The notes under the pieces: generated by a model
What the model saw: the letters and a program-made list of their open reading frames with translations, nothing else
Database searches by the model: none
What the model was told of the DNA's origin: nothing
Position numbers and translations under genes: made by a program
Shown here: in pieces, positions 27,151 through 36,880 of the stretch
Position numbering within the stretch: the first letter of the stretch is position 1
How the letters are laid out: each line of letters opens with the position of its first letter
From: Olsenella sp. An293
GTDB lineage: Bacteria; Actinomycetota; Coriobacteriia; Coriobacteriales; Atopobiaceae
NCBI RefSeq assembly: GCF_002159495.1
Contig: NZ_NFIT01000009.1
Coordinates: 43,970-107,969, forward strand
DNA length: 64,000 nt
Direction: 5' to 3'

Positions 27151-27969
27151 TCAGCGGAAGAGCTGCCAGAAGGCCACGGCGGAGCTGGCGGCGACGTTCA
27201 GGGAGTCGACGCCGTGGGACATGGGGATGATGACGGACCGGTCGCAGGCCGCGAGCGTCTCGGGCGCAAGGCCGCTCCCCTCGTTGCCAAAGACGAGGGC
27301 GCGCCTCTCGGCCGCGAGCAGCGAGGGGTCGTCGAGCGGGACGGCGCCCTCCACGAGCGCCATCGCGTAGCAGGCAAATCCCTCCGCCCGCAGCGCGTCG
27401 AGGGTGCCGCGGGGCCACCGCCCCTCCTCGGCGCGGGCCCAGGGCACCGTGAAGACCGTGCCCATCGAGGTGCGCACCGCGCGGCGCACGTAGGGGTCGG
27501 CGCAGCGCGGCGAGACCACCACGGCGTCAGCCCCGAGCGCGGAGGCCGAGCGAAAGAGCGCGCCCACGTTGCTCACGTCCACGAGGTCCTCCACGATCGC
27601 CAAGCGACGCGCGCCCGCCACGACCTCGGCCACCGACCGCGGCGCGGGCCGCTCCATCGCGCAGAGCAGGCCGCGCGTCACGTTGTAGCCCGTGAGCCGC
27701 TCCATCTGGCCGTGCGGGAGCACGAAGGCGGGGACCTCGTCGCCGGCGCGCGCGAGCACGTCGGCGTGGGCCTCAAGGTGCCTCTCGTCAACGAGGAAGG
27801 AGAGCGGACGCACGCCGGCGTCGAGCGCCACCTCGACCACGAGGCGCGTCTCCGCCACGAGCACGCCGGACGCCCCCTCGAGCCGCGCGCGCAGCTGATG
27901 GTCGGTCAGGCGCGCGTAGGCGTCGAGGCGCGGGTCGTCGAGCGCTTTCAGGTAGGTGACCGCGGCCAT
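27151..27969 (-). CDS. SpoU/TrmH-family RNA 2'-O-methyltransferase
   Basis: SAM-dependent 2'-O-ribose methyltransferase of tRNA or rRNA. The protein is 272 residues. The N-terminal part (about 1-110) resembles the substrate-binding region of TrmH-like enzymes. The SPOUT domain has IVEDLVDVSNVGALFRSASALGAD, ALVFGNEGSGL and the knot end IIPMSHGVDSLNVAASSAVAFW, the three SpoU motifs. ATG at 27969 follows AAAGGAG. It is divergent from the L,D-transpeptidase gene. The target nucleotide cannot be assigned. Confidence 0.9.
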   Translation of the reverse strand: MAAVTYLKALDDPRLDAYARLTDHQLRARLEGASGVLVAETRLVVEVALDAGVRPLSFLVDERHLEAHADVLARAGDEVPAFVLPHGQMERLTGYNVTRGLLCAMERPAPRSVAEVVAGARRLAIVEDLVDVSNVGALFRSASALGADAVVVSPRCADPYVRRAVRTSMGTVFTVPWARAEEGRWPRGTLDALRAEGFACYAMALVEGAVPLDDPSLLAAERRALVFGNEGSGLAPETLAACDRSVIIPMSHGVDSLNVAASSAVAFWQLFR

Positions 27970-28001
27970 CTGTTCTCCTTTGGTTGGGACCAAGAAACGT
28001 C

Positions 28002-28030
28002 GTGTCATCGCGTCTATCCTAGGGTACGAT
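28002..28030 (+). promoter_or_regulatory. Candidate promoter of the L,D-transpeptidase gene
   Basis: GTGTCA (28002-28007), a 17-base spacer and TACGAT (28025-28030), 45 bases before the ATG at 28076. Confidence 0.45.
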
Positions 28031-28075
28031 AGCGTGCGCATGCCTGAACCACGTGAAACTTTCCCAGGAGGACGC

Positions 28076-29632
28076 ATGGCAAGCCACATGAGGCCCATGT
28101 CCCCGTCAGATACCACCGTTAAGCCCAAGGCCGCCGAGAAGAGCCCGGAGCAGGAGCTCGGCGGCACCGCGCAGAGCTCCCCCGTCGGCGACGCGCCGCA
28201 GCCCAAGCGCCACCGGCACCTTCTCTGGATCATCCCCGCCGCGCTCGTCGTTCTTCTCGGCGGCGCGTACGTGGGCGGCGCCCTCTACTTTGAGTCCACC
28301 TTCATGCCCGGGACCATCCTCGACGGCGAGGACGTCTCGATGCGTCCCGTGAGCGAGGTCGCGGACGAGAAGGCCTCCTCGCTCGACGGCTACTCGATCC
28401 ACGTCATCGGCAAGGGGCTCGACCTCACGATCGGCGCCGAGCAGGCGGGGCTCACCTGCGATGGCCAGTCCTACGCGAGCGAGGCGCTCGCCCAGGTCAA
28501 CCCGTGGGCCTGGCCGCTCGAGATCGCCGGAACGCGCCAGATCTCCGCCACGGCCACGGTCACGATCGACCGCCAGAAGGTCGCCGACGTGGTGACCCCC
28601 GCCGTCGAGGCGCTCGCGTCCGACGCGGCGGTCGGCGGCCACGGCATCACCTACGACGCCGAGGCCGCCGCCTACGTCATCGACGAGCAGCTCCTCGCAA
28701 GCTCGCTCGACGCCGAGCTCGTGACCGACGCCGTCGTCGCCGCCATCCAGGCCGGCGAGGCCGAGGTGGAGATCGGCGACGAGTGCGCCGAGACCAAGAC
28801 CGAGCTCCAGACCGCCGTCGACGCGGCAAACAAGCTCGTCTCCTCGACGGTCTCGCTCACGCTCGGCGGCACCCACGTGGCCGACGTCACGTCCGAGATG
28901 ATCGCCGGCTGGACCACCATCGGCGACGGCCTCTCGGTCTCCCTCAACGCCGACGCCGTGACCGAGTGGACGCGCGGCGCCCTCTCCGACCAGCTCGACA
29001 CCATCGGCACCGACCGCACCTACACCCGCCCCGACGGCCAGACCTTCACCGTCACGGGCTCGACCTCCGGCTACGGCGCGAGCACCTACGGCTGGAGCAT
29101 CGACGGCGCGGCGCTCGCCGAGCAGATCGTGGCCAACGTGCAGGCCGGCCAGCCCTCCACCATCGACATCCCCTGCGTCCAGACCGCGGCCCAGGTCAAC
29201 CCCGGCGGCCAGGACTGGGGCAACCGCTACATCGACGTCGACCTCACCGCGCAGCACGCCGTCTTCTACGACAACGGGACCGTGATCTGGGAGGCCGACA
29301 TCACCACCGGCCAGCCCAACCTCGGCCAGGAGACCCCGACCGGCGTCTGGACCGTCACCAACCGCAAGTCCCGCGCCACGGACGGCGACATCAACCTCAA
29401 GGGCCCCATCGACCCCGCGACCGGCGAGCCGGAGTGGGACAGCCACGTTGACTTCTGGCTCGGCTTCGTGGGCAACCTCGTGGGCTTCCACAACGCGCCG
29501 TGGCAGTCCGTCTTTGGCGGCGATATCTACACCTACTACGGCAGCCACGGCTGCATCCGCATGAGCTACGCGGACGGCCAGGCCCTCTACAACGTTGGCC
29601 GCGTCGGCGACGTGGTGGTCGTGCACAAGTAG
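28076..29632 (+). CDS. L,D-transpeptidase with membrane anchor
   Basis: Cross-links peptidoglycan by 3-3 bonds or attaches proteins to it, outside the membrane. The protein is 518 residues: a disordered cytoplasmic start (1-47), one membrane helix (49-72), a long extracytoplasmic region that looks like two copies of a PG_binding_4-type domain, and a C-terminal YkuD domain. The domain begins near residue 385 (YIDVDLTAQHAVFYDNG) and ends with SHGCIRM (490-496), in which Cys493 is the nucleophile. ATG at 28076 follows CCAGGAGGACGC. It is a single gene followed by a GC hairpin. Confidence 0.93.
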   Translation: MASHMRPMSPSDTTVKPKAAEKSPEQELGGTAQSSPVGDAPQPKRHRHLLWIIPAALVVLLGGAYVGGALYFESTFMPGTILDGEDVSMRPVSEVADEKASSLDGYSIHVIGKGLDLTIGAEQAGLTCDGQSYASEALAQVNPWAWPLEIAGTRQISATATVTIDRQKVADVVTPAVEALASDAAVGGHGITYDAEAAAYVIDEQLLASSLDAELVTDAVVAAIQAGEAEVEIGDECAETKTELQTAVDAANKLVSSTVSLTLGGTHVADVTSEMIAGWTTIGDGLSVSLNADAVTEWTRGALSDQLDTIGTDRTYTRPDGQTFTVTGSTSGYGASTYGWSIDGAALAEQIVANVQAGQPSTIDIPCVQTAAQVNPGGQDWGNRYIDVDLTAQHAVFYDNGTVIWEADITTGQPNLGQETPTGVWTVTNRKSRATDGDINLKGPIDPATGEPEWDSHVDFWLGFVGNLVGFHNAPWQSVFGGDIYTYYGSHGCIRMSYADGQALYNVGRVGDVVVVHK

Positions 29633-29653
29633 GTCGCAGGGCAAGGCACGTTT

Positions 29654-29681
29654 GGGGCCCCGGGAGCGATCCCGGGGCCCC
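29654..29681 (+). terminator. GC-rich hairpin after the L,D-transpeptidase
   Basis: GGGGCCCCGGGA pairs with TCCCGGGGCCCC around a 4-base loop, 21 bases past the stop, followed by CTTCG rather than a full T-run. Confidence 0.6.
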
Positions 29682-29755
29682 TTCGTGGGCCGGAGGGCGC
29701 TTTGACGGCGCGGAAGGGGTGCTTAGGCTCTCTTCGCCGTGCGCCGCGCGCCCCG

Positions 29756-29905
29756 CCTCGAGGGTATGTACACCTTACCCTGAGGGTATGTACACCGTCC
29801 GATTTCGGACGGTCGATGTTTGCGCAGGCAGACGAGCCGCCGAGAAGAACGCGCCGAACGGATTTGCGTACATACCCTCAAGGTGGGGTGTACATACCCT
29901 CGAGG
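29756..29905. repeat. Nested inverted repeat with GAGGGTATGTACACC ends
   Basis: Outer arms of 19 bases (29756-29774 and 29887-29905, CCTCGAGGGTATGTACACC) are perfect complements. A second inner pair (29782-29796 and 29865-29880) repeats the unit imperfectly. The centre holds the palindrome CCGTCCGATTTCGGACGG (29795-29812) and TTTGCGCAGGCAGA, related to the element at 7066-7163. It lies in the 321-base gap between the L,D-transpeptidase and ffh. No gene is seen there. Confidence 0.85.
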
Positions 29906-29953
29906 GCCGATTGGGGGCAGGCCGCGAAAGGGCCCGCCGCCCGCGCCGGGCGC

Positions 29954-31342
29954 CTAGAACGGCAGCTTGCCGCCGGGACCGCCCATGCCGCCCATCTCGC
30001 GCATCATCTGCTGCATGGCGCGACGGCCCTTCTTGCCGCCGCCCTGGTTCATGAGGCCCTTCATCTTGCCCATCATCTTGTTCATCTCGTCCCACTGCTT
30101 GATGAGCTGGTTGACCTCCTGCACCGTGCGGCCCGAGCCCGCGGCGATGCGCTTGCGGCGCTGGCCGTTGATGATCTTTGGGCGGAGGCGCTCCTCGCGC
30201 GTCATCGAGTGGATGATGGCCTCGATGCGGGTCATCTGGGAGTCGTCGGCCGCCTGCGGCATCTGCGCCATCGCGCGCTCCATGCCCGGGATCATGCCCA
30301 GGATCTTCTGCAGGCCGCCCATCTTGCGGATCTGCTGCATCTGACTCAGCAGGTCGTCCATCGTGAAGCCCTCGCGCAGCATGCGCTCGGCGTCGGCGAC
30401 CTGCTGCTCGTCGGCGATCTTCTGGGCCTGCTCGATGATGCCCACCACGTCGCCCATGCCCAGGATGCGCTTGGCCATGCGGTCGGGGTGGAAGACCTCG
30501 AGCGAGTCGGGCTTCTCGCCCATCGAAACGAACTTGATCGGCTTGCCGGTGACCTCGCGGACGGAGAGGGCGCCGCCGCCACGGGCGTCGCCGTCGAGCT
30601 TGGACATGATGACGCCGTCAAAGTCCACGCGGTTGGCGAACTCGGTGACCACGTTGACGATGTCCTGGCCGGTCATGGCGTCGACGACCATGAGGATCTG
30701 GTCGGGGCGCACCGCGCGCTTGATGGCGACGGCCTCCTCCATCATCTCCTCGTCGATCTGCAGGCGGCCCGCCGTGTCCACGATCACGATGTCGTTGAGG
30801 TGGTCGACGGCCTCCTGGATCGCGCCGGAGGCCACGGCCACGGCGTCGCGTCCGTCCCCGCGGAACACGCTCACGCCGATCTCGCCGCCGAGGGTGGCGA
30901 GCTGGTCGGCTGCCGCGGGGCGGTGCGTGTCGCACGCGGCCAGAAGCGGGCTGTGGCCCTGGCTCTTGAGGAGGTACGCGAGCTTGGCCGCCGCCGTCGT
31001 CTTGCCCGAGCCCTGCAGGCCCACGAGCATGATCACGTTGGGCGTGCGGTTCTGCGCGAGCGTGAGCTTGGAGTCCGTGGAGCCGAGAAGGACGGTGAGC
31101 TCGTCGAGGACGATGCGCACGACGTTTTGCGCCGGCGTGAGCGACTCCATGACCTCGGCCGTGAGGCACTTCTCCTTGCAGCGCGCCACGAAGTTCTTGA
31201 CCACGCGGTAGTTGACGTCGGCCTCGAGCAGCGCCATGCGGATCTCGCGCATCGCGACGTTGATGTCGTCCTCGGTGAGACGGCCCTTGCCGCGCAGCTT
31301 CTCGAAGGTGTCCTGGAGGCGGTCGGAGAGAGAGTTGAACAT
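29954..31342 (-). CDS. ffh: Signal recognition particle protein Ffh
   Basis: GTPase that binds signal sequences and 4.5S/SRP RNA and targets ribosomes to the membrane via FtsY. The protein is 462 residues. An N domain (1-95) precedes the G domain with GLQGSGKTT (108-116), DTAGR and a SKLDGDARGGG motif. The Met-rich M domain (from about 300) contains the RNA-binding IIHSMTREERLRP and GSGRTVQEVNQLIKQ segments and ends in a Met/Gly/Lys tail. ATG at 31342 lies 2 bases past the ftsY stop. It is the last gene of the smc-ftsY-ffh group. Confidence 0.97.
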   Translation of the reverse strand: MFNSLSDRLQDTFEKLRGKGRLTEDDINVAMREIRMALLEADVNYRVVKNFVARCKEKCLTAEVMESLTPAQNVVRIVLDELTVLLGSTDSKLTLAQNRTPNVIMLVGLQGSGKTTAAAKLAYLLKSQGHSPLLAACDTHRPAAADQLATLGGEIGVSVFRGDGRDAVAVASGAIQEAVDHLNDIVIVDTAGRLQIDEEMMEEAVAIKRAVRPDQILMVVDAMTGQDIVNVVTEFANRVDFDGVIMSKLDGDARGGGALSVREVTGKPIKFVSMGEKPDSLEVFHPDRMAKRILGMGDVVGIIEQAQKIADEQQVADAERMLREGFTMDDLLSQMQQIRKMGGLQKILGMIPGMERAMAQMPQAADDSQMTRIEAIIHSMTREERLRPKIINGQRRKRIAAGSGRTVQEVNQLIKQWDEMNKMMGKMKGLMNQGGGKKGRRAMQQMMREMGGMGGPGGKLPF

Positions 31343-31344
31343 GG

Positions 31345-32256
31345 CTACATCCCTTCGCCCACGAGCGCGCGGCAGAACTCGAGCGCGTCGAAGGCCTGGA
31401 GGTCGTCGAGGGTCTCCCCCACCCCGATGCGGTAGATGGGAAGGCCCAGCTGGCTGGAGATGGCAAGGGCGATGCCGCCCTTGGCGGTGCCGTCGAGCTT
31501 GGTCACGATGAGCCCGTCGAGCTCGAGGGCGTCGTTGAACTCCTTGGCCTGGTTGAGGCCGTTCTGCCCGGTGGTGGCGTCGATCACGAGGACCACCGAG
31601 ACGGGCATGGACTGGCAGCGCTTGCGGGTGACGCCCACGACCTTCGCGAGCTCGCGCATGAGGTCGGAGGAGGTGTGCAGGCGCCCGGCGGTGTCGATGA
31701 GCACGAGCTCGGCGCCGCGGCGCTCGGCCTCCTCCACCACGTCGTAGCACACGCTCGCGGGGTCGGCGCCGCGCTCGCGCGTGATCACGTCGACGCCGGC
31801 GCGCTGGCCCCAGACCTCGAGCTGCTCGATGGCGGCGGCGCGGAAGGTGTCGGCCCCACCGATCAGGCAGCGCCTGCCGGTGTCGCGGGCGCGCCCGGCG
31901 AGCTTGCCCACCGTCGTGGTCTTGCCGGCTCCGTTGATACCCACAAAGAGCACGCAGCTCGGGAGGTCGGAGAACGGGTCGCGCCCGGACTCGGGGAACT
32001 CCTGGGCCAGGCGGCGCGCCAGGGCGTCGCGCAGCTGCTCGGCGCGGGTGAGGTTCTCGCGCGCGGCCTGCTCGCGCAGGTCGTCGGTCACGCGCATGGC
32101 CACCTCGGCGCCCATGTCGCCCATCACGAGCGTGTCCTCGAGGTCCTCCCAGAAGTCCTCGTCGACCTCGCCGCCCATGTAGAAGATCTCGTTGATGGCC
32201 TCGCGGGATCGCTGGAGGCCCGCCTTCAGGCTGTCGAGAAAGCCCATCTTACGCAT
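31345..32256 (-). CDS. ftsY: Signal recognition particle receptor FtsY
   Basis: Membrane-associated GTPase that receives the SRP-ribosome complex. The protein is 303 residues from ATG 32256 (MRKMGFLDSLKAG), with no long acidic A domain, as is common in Gram-positives. It shows GINGAGKTTTVGKLA, the DTAGR-type IDTAGRLHTS, TKLDGTAKGG and GVGETLDDLQAF, all FtsY motifs. AGGAAAGGTGG precedes the start. A TTG directly before the ATG is a less likely start. Its first codons overlap the last 8 bases of smc, indicating coupling. Confidence 0.96.
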   Translation of the reverse strand: MRKMGFLDSLKAGLQRSREAINEIFYMGGEVDEDFWEDLEDTLVMGDMGAEVAMRVTDDLREQAARENLTRAEQLRDALARRLAQEFPESGRDPFSDLPSCVLFVGINGAGKTTTVGKLAGRARDTGRRCLIGGADTFRAAAIEQLEVWGQRAGVDVITRERGADPASVCYDVVEEAERRGAELVLIDTAGRLHTSSDLMRELAKVVGVTRKRCQSMPVSVVLVIDATTGQNGLNQAKEFNDALELDGLIVTKLDGTAKGGIALAISSQLGLPIYRIGVGETLDDLQAFDALEFCRALVGEGM

Positions 32257-35200
32257 CAACCACCTTTCCTGTCTGCCGGTCGAGCCGCTGCGAGACGACG
32301 CGGCTCACGCCGTCCGCCTGCATCGACACGCCGTAGAGGACGTCAGCCTGCTCCATCGTGCGCCGCTGGTGCGAGATCACGATGAGCTGCGTGGATTCCT
32401 TGAGTCGCTCGATCGCGTCGAGCAGCTTCGAGAGGTTGGAGTCGTCGAGCGCGGCCTCGACCTCGTCGAAGACGTAGAACGGCACGGTGCGCACCTTGTA
32501 GACCGCAAAGAGCAGCGCGAGCGCCGTGAGGGACTTCTCGCCGCCGCTCATGAGCATCATCTTGGCGATGCGCTTGCCGCGGGGCTGGGCCACGATCTCG
32601 ACGCCGGTCTCGGAGGGGTTGTCCGGGTCGGTCATCTCGATGTGGGCCTGGCCGCCGGGGAACAGCAGCGAGAAGATCTCCGAGAAGTTCTCGTTCACCC
32701 GCTCGAAGACCGAGAGGAAGCGCGTGCGCATCTTGCGGTCGATCGCGGCGGTGATCTTCTTGAGCGAAGAGCGCGCGGCCTCGAGGTCGGCGACCTGCTC
32801 GTTGATGTAGTCCGCACGCTCCTTGAGGCGGGTGTACTCGTCCATGGCCACGGCGTTGACCGGGCCGATCGACTCGATCTGGCGGCGCAGCTCCGCCACG
32901 CGGCGCTCGGCGGCGTCGCGGTCCTCGGGCGCGGGGATCGTGAGCGCCTCGTCGAGCACGGCGCCCGTCGCAACGATGGCGTTCACGGCGCCCTCGACCT
33001 GCACCTCGAGCTTGCCGAGGTCCACCTTGACCGACGAGGAGGCCTCGCGGGCGTCCTCGAGCTCCTTGGCCGCGGCGGCCACGGCCTGCCGGGCGTCGCC
33101 GATCGTGCGCTTGAGGGAGTCGGAGTCCGCCTCGGCGAGCGACGCGCGGTCCTTGAGGCGCGCGGCCCACTCGAGGGCGCGCTCGCGGATGAGCTCGTAG
33201 CGGTCGTGGAGCGGGTCCACGCGCAGGCGCACGACCTCGAGCGCCCTCGAGCCGCGCTCCGTCGCCTCGATGCGCTGGCCGAGCTCGCGGACGCGGCGGG
33301 AGAGGTCGCGCTCGCGGGTCTCGAGGTTCGCGCGGCGCTCGCTGGTCATCGCGAGCTCGAGGCGGGCGTCGGAGAGCGCGCGGCTCGCCTTGCCCTGCTC
33401 GGCGATGGCGTCCTGGTGCGCGTCGCTTTTCTCGGAGAGCTCGCCGGCGAGGGCGTCGGCGCGCTCGCGGGCCGCGCGGGCGGCGGCGCGGTGCTCGTCG
33501 ATTTGCCCGCGCGCCTCGGCGGCGCGCTCGGCGGACGCCTCGCGGCGCTTGAGGACCTGGGAGCGCTCGGAGATGAAGCCGGCGAGCTGGGCCTCGAGCC
33601 GCCCGCGCTCGGACTGCGCGGACGAGAGCTCCGCGGTGAGGCGGGCGAGCTCTCCCTTGGCCGAGACGGCGCCCTCGCGCGCGGCGGCGAGCGCCTCCTC
33701 GGCGAGGTCGACCTCCTCCTCGGCGGCCGAGAAGGACTCCTCGAGGCCCTCCATGCCCTCGTCGAGCGCGCGGATGCGGCGCTTGCGCTCGAGCGCGCCC
33801 GCCTCGCCGGAGGGGGTCGAGCCCACGCGCAGGCGGCCGTCGGGAAGCAACGCGGCCCCCTCGGGGGTCACGTAGGTGTTCCAGGGGGCCCGCTCGTGCG
33901 CGCGCACGGCCTCGGCCACGCCCTCGACGAGCCTCACGTCGCCGAGAAGCGCCTCGAGCAGCGCCCGGGCGTCGTCGGCCACGCGCAGGCACTCGACGAG
34001 CGGCGTGCCGGGCGCGTCGCCCCTTTCCGCCCCTCCGGACGGGACCGCGGCGCGCGAGACGATCGTCGCGGCGCCGCCCTTGTCGGCGAGCTCGAGCGCG
34101 CGGGCGGCGAGCGAGCCGGCCGCGTCGGAATCGGCCACGACGAGCGCCGCGAGGTCGTCGCCGAGCAGCTGCTCGACGAGCCCCTCGACGGAGGCGTCGG
34201 CGTCGATGAGGTCGGCGAGGCGGCACTGCACGGCGTCGCCGGCGCCCTCGGCGAGCGCCGCCACGAGCGGGCTCGCCTTCTCGACGTCGGCGTCCACGGC
34301 GCACAGCGCCTCGAGGGTCGCGCGGGCCGAGGAGAGCGCGGTGCGCGCCTCGCGCTCGGCGGCGCGGGCCCGCTCGAGCCCCTCGGAGCGGCGGGCAATC
34401 TCTCGCTCGAGGCCGTCGGCCGAGCCGCGGGCCCGCTCGAGCTCCTCCTCGAGGCGCTCGGCGCGCTGCTCGCGCTCGGCGAGCGCCTCCTCGGCGGTGT
34501 CGGCGCTCTCCTGGAGCTGCTCGAGCCTCGTGGCGAACATCTGGTCCTCGAACTGGGCGTTTCCGACCTGATCCTCGAGCTTCGCGTAGGCGAGCGTCTC
34601 GCGGTCCGCCTCGGCGCGGGCGGCGCGCTCGTCGGCGGTGATGCGGGAGAGCTCGTCGTCGAGCGCGCGGCGGCGGGCCGCGGCGGCGTGGGAGGCGGCC
34701 GAGAGCTCCTCGAGGGACTCCCTCAGCTCGCGCTCGCGCACGCGGGCGTCGGAGAGCTCGCCGGCGACGCGCTCGAGCTCCTCGGCGGCGTCCGCGCGCT
34801 GCTTGCGCGTCGAGGAGAGCTGCATGCGCATGTCGGAGAGGCGGGACACCATGTTCTTGCCCTTCTCCTCCAGAAGGCGCATGTCGGCGTCCATCCGGCC
34901 GAGGAGGTCCTGCATCCTGCGGCGCTGCTCGCCGAGGTCGCCCACGAAGAGCCCCTTCTGCTCGAGCAGCGACTGGAGCTTCTCGAGCTCGCGGCTCTTC
35001 TCGTCATGGCGGTACTGCGCGAGCTCGATGGCGGCGTCGGCCTCCTTGCCGCGGGCGAGCAGGCGGTCGTAGCCCTCCTGGAGGCGGCGGAGGTCGTCGA
35101 CGGCGAGCTGGGTGGTGAGCTCCTTGAGCTCGCTCTCGAGGACCTTGGCGCGCTGGGCCTTGTCCACCTGGCGCTCGAGGGGCTTGAGCTGGCGTCCGAG

Positions 35201-35791
35201 CTCGCGGGAGAGCAGCTTGGCGCGCGAGAGGTTCTCGTCCATCGAGACGAGCTTGCGCATGCTGCGCTCCTTGCGGCGGCGGTGCTTGGAGATGTCGGCC
35301 GCCTCCTCGATGAGGGCGCGGCGCTCCTCGGGGCGGCTCGAGAGGATGGAGTCGAGCTTGCCCTGGGAGATGATCGAGTGGGTGTCCTTGCCCAGGCCCG
35401 AGTCGTGCAGGATGTCCTGGACGTCCATGAGGCGGCTCGGCGCGCCGTTGATGAGGTACTCGGACTCGCCGGAGCGATACATCCGGCGGGTGATGCCCAC
35501 CTCGGCAAAGTCGATGGGCAGGGTGTGGTCGGAGTTGTCGAGCACGAGCGTGACCTCGGCCACGCTCACTGCGCCGCGCGCTGAGGAGCCCGAGAAGATG
35601 ACGTCCTCCATGGCCTGGCCGCGGAGCTGCTTGGCGCTCTGCTCGCCGAGGACCCACAGGATGGCGTCGGAGACGTTTGACTTCCCGGAGCCGTTGGGGC
35701 CCACCACCACCGTGAGGCCCGGGTCGAAGGCCATCTGGGTGCGGTCGGCAAAGGACTTGAACCCCTTGAGTGTCAGCGACTTGAGGTACAC
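32249..35791 (-). CDS. smc: Chromosome segregation protein SMC
   Basis: ATPase that condenses and organises the chromosome with ScpA and ScpB. The protein is 1180 residues. The N-terminal head has VVGPNGSGKSN, and two long Glu/Arg/Ala-rich coiled coils flank a central hinge (about 500-660). The C-terminal head has LMSGGEKSLTALALLFA and the Walker B FYVFDEVEAALDD. GTG at 35791 (VYLKSLTLKGFKSF) follows TGAGGAGA and is where SMC homology starts. scpA and scpB are not in the window. It lies between rnc and ftsY, a common actinobacterial order. Confidence 0.97.
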   Translation of the reverse strand: MYLKSLTLKGFKSFADRTQMAFDPGLTVVVGPNGSGKSNVSDAILWVLGEQSAKQLRGQAMEDVIFSGSSARGAVSVAEVTLVLDNSDHTLPIDFAEVGITRRMYRSGESEYLINGAPSRLMDVQDILHDSGLGKDTHSIISQGKLDSILSSRPEERRALIEEAADISKHRRRKERSMRKLVSMDENLSRAKLLSRELGRQLKPLERQVDKAQRAKVLESELKELTTQLAVDDLRRLQEGYDRLLARGKEADAAIELAQYRHDEKSRELEKLQSLLEQKGLFVGDLGEQRRRMQDLLGRMDADMRLLEEKGKNMVSRLSDMRMQLSSTRKQRADAAEELERVAGELSDARVRERELRESLEELSAASHAAAARRRALDDELSRITADERAARAEADRETLAYAKLEDQVGNAQFEDQMFATRLEQLQESADTAEEALAEREQRAERLEEELERARGSADGLEREIARRSEGLERARAAEREARTALSSARATLEALCAVDADVEKASPLVAALAEGAGDAVQCRLADLIDADASVEGLVEQLLGDDLAALVVADSDAAGSLAARALELADKGGAATIVSRAAVPSGGAERGDAPGTPLVECLRVADDARALLEALLGDVRLVEGVAEAVRAHERAPWNTYVTPEGAALLPDGRLRVGSTPSGEAGALERKRRIRALDEGMEGLEESFSAAEEEVDLAEEALAAAREGAVSAKGELARLTAELSSAQSERGRLEAQLAGFISERSQVLKRREASAERAAEARGQIDEHRAAARAARERADALAGELSEKSDAHQDAIAEQGKASRALSDARLELAMTSERRANLETRERDLSRRVRELGQRIEATERGSRALEVVRLRVDPLHDRYELIRERALEWAARLKDRASLAEADSDSLKRTIGDARQAVAAAAKELEDAREASSSVKVDLGKLEVQVEGAVNAIVATGAVLDEALTIPAPEDRDAAERRVAELRRQIESIGPVNAVAMDEYTRLKERADYINEQVADLEAARSSLKKITAAIDRKMRTRFLSVFERVNENFSEIFSLLFPGGQAHIEMTDPDNPSETGVEIVAQPRGKRIAKMMLMSGGEKSLTALALLFAVYKVRTVPFYVFDEVEAALDDSNLSKLLDAIERLKESTQLIVISHQRRTMEQADVLYGVSMQADGVSRVVSQRLDRQTGKVVDA

Positions 35792-35810
35792 GCGGCCGGT
35801 CTCCTCACGG

Positions 35811-36539
35811 CTAGTTGGTGGTTCCGGCGCCCTCGAAGTCCTCGGGCTCGGCATAGCCGAGGCGCACGAGCGCGTCGACGGCGGCGGCGCTCTCCGAGGA
35901 CTTCTTCGAGGAGCCCGACCCTCGGCCGATGCGGCGCCCCTCGACCATCACGACGGAGGTGAAGGTGGGATCGTGGGCGGGGCCCTCCTCGGCGACGAGC
36001 TTGTACTCGGGGCCGCAGCGCATCTCGCGCTGGGTGACCTCCTGGAGGCGCGACTTGGGGCTGATGGGCTTGCGGGCGAGCTCCGGGGAGACCTCGGGGC
36101 CGAGCGTGCGCACCACGAAGTCGTGCGTCGCGGTGTAGCCGGCGTCGAGGTAGAGCGCGCCGACGATGGCCTCGTAGACGTTCTCGAGCGCGGAGTGCAT
36201 GCCCCGCGCGCCCGTGCCCTTCTCGGACTCCCCCATCACGATGAGCTCGGCGACGCCGAGGCGCTCGGCGACGCTCGCGAGCATCTTGCCCGAGACGAGG
36301 CTGATCTTGGCCTGCGTGAGCGCGCCCTCGTCCATGTCCGGGAAGCGCTCGAAGAGGTCGGTGGCCACGATCGCGCCGAGGATGGAGTCCCCGAGGAACT
36401 CGAGGCGCTCGTAGGAGGCGGACACGGGCAGCCCCTCGGCGGCCGAGGGGTGCGTGAGCGCCGATACGATGAGCTCCTGTCGATCAAAGTGGTGGCCGCA
36501 GACCTTCTCGGCCGCGACCACCCGCTGGTGCATCTCCAA
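35811..36539 (-). CDS. rnc: Ribonuclease III
   Basis: Cuts double-stranded RNA in rRNA processing and mRNA decay. The protein is 242 residues. The catalytic domain has YERLEFLGDSILGAIV (signature), SALENVYEAIVGALYLDAG with the second acidic set, and a C-terminal double-stranded RNA-binding domain (about 165-235). A TTG at 36539 with AGGGGG 8 bases upstream is the likeliest start. An ATG two codons later is the alternative. It is 15 bases past the acpP stop and 19 bases before the smc start. Confidence 0.95.
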   Translation of the reverse strand: MEMHQRVVAAEKVCGHHFDRQELIVSALTHPSAAEGLPVSASYERLEFLGDSILGAIVATDLFERFPDMDEGALTQAKISLVSGKMLASVAERLGVAELIVMGESEKGTGARGMHSALENVYEAIVGALYLDAGYTATHDFVVRTLGPEVSPELARKPISPKSRLQEVTQREMRCGPEYKLVAEEGPAHDPTFTSVVMVEGRRIGRGSGSSKKSSESAAAVDALVRLGYAEPEDFEGAGTTN

Positions 36540-36554
36540 GAAACGGGCCCCCTG

Positions 36555-36794
36555 CTACTGAGCGCTGGCGATGGCGTCGACGACCTGGCCGACGGTGGAG
36601 ATGGTGCCCACGGCGTCGTCGGCGAAGGTCATGGAGAACTCGTCCTCGAGGGCGGTGACGAGCTCGAGCAGGTCAAAGGAGTCAGCGCCGAGCTGCTTGA
36701 GGTCGGTGGCCTCGCTCAGGGTGACGTCGTCGCCGAGCGACAGCGTGTCCTCGACGACCTCGATGACCTTGGCGTAAATGGCGTCGCGGTCCAT
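36555..36794 (-). CDS. acpP: Acyl carrier protein
   Basis: Carries fatty acyl chains on a phosphopantetheine arm. The protein is 79 residues and acidic, with the attachment serine in GADSFDLLELV; the usual DSL is DSF here. ATG at 36794 follows AGGAGG. A TAGAAT hexamer at 36822-36827 (minus strand) could be a -10 element of its own. It lies between plsX and rnc, the typical fatty acid and phospholipid cluster position. Confidence 0.93.
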   Translation of the reverse strand: MDRDAIYAKVIEVVEDTLSLGDDVTLSEATDLKQLGADSFDLLELVTALEDEFSMTFADDAVGTISTVGQVVDAIASAQ

Positions 36795-36880
36795 GGTTCC
36801 TCCTAACGTAGTCAACCAGTCATTCTACCCGAACGCGAAAGGGGGATGAGAACGGGACGCCCCTTTGCGTCATCTCCGCA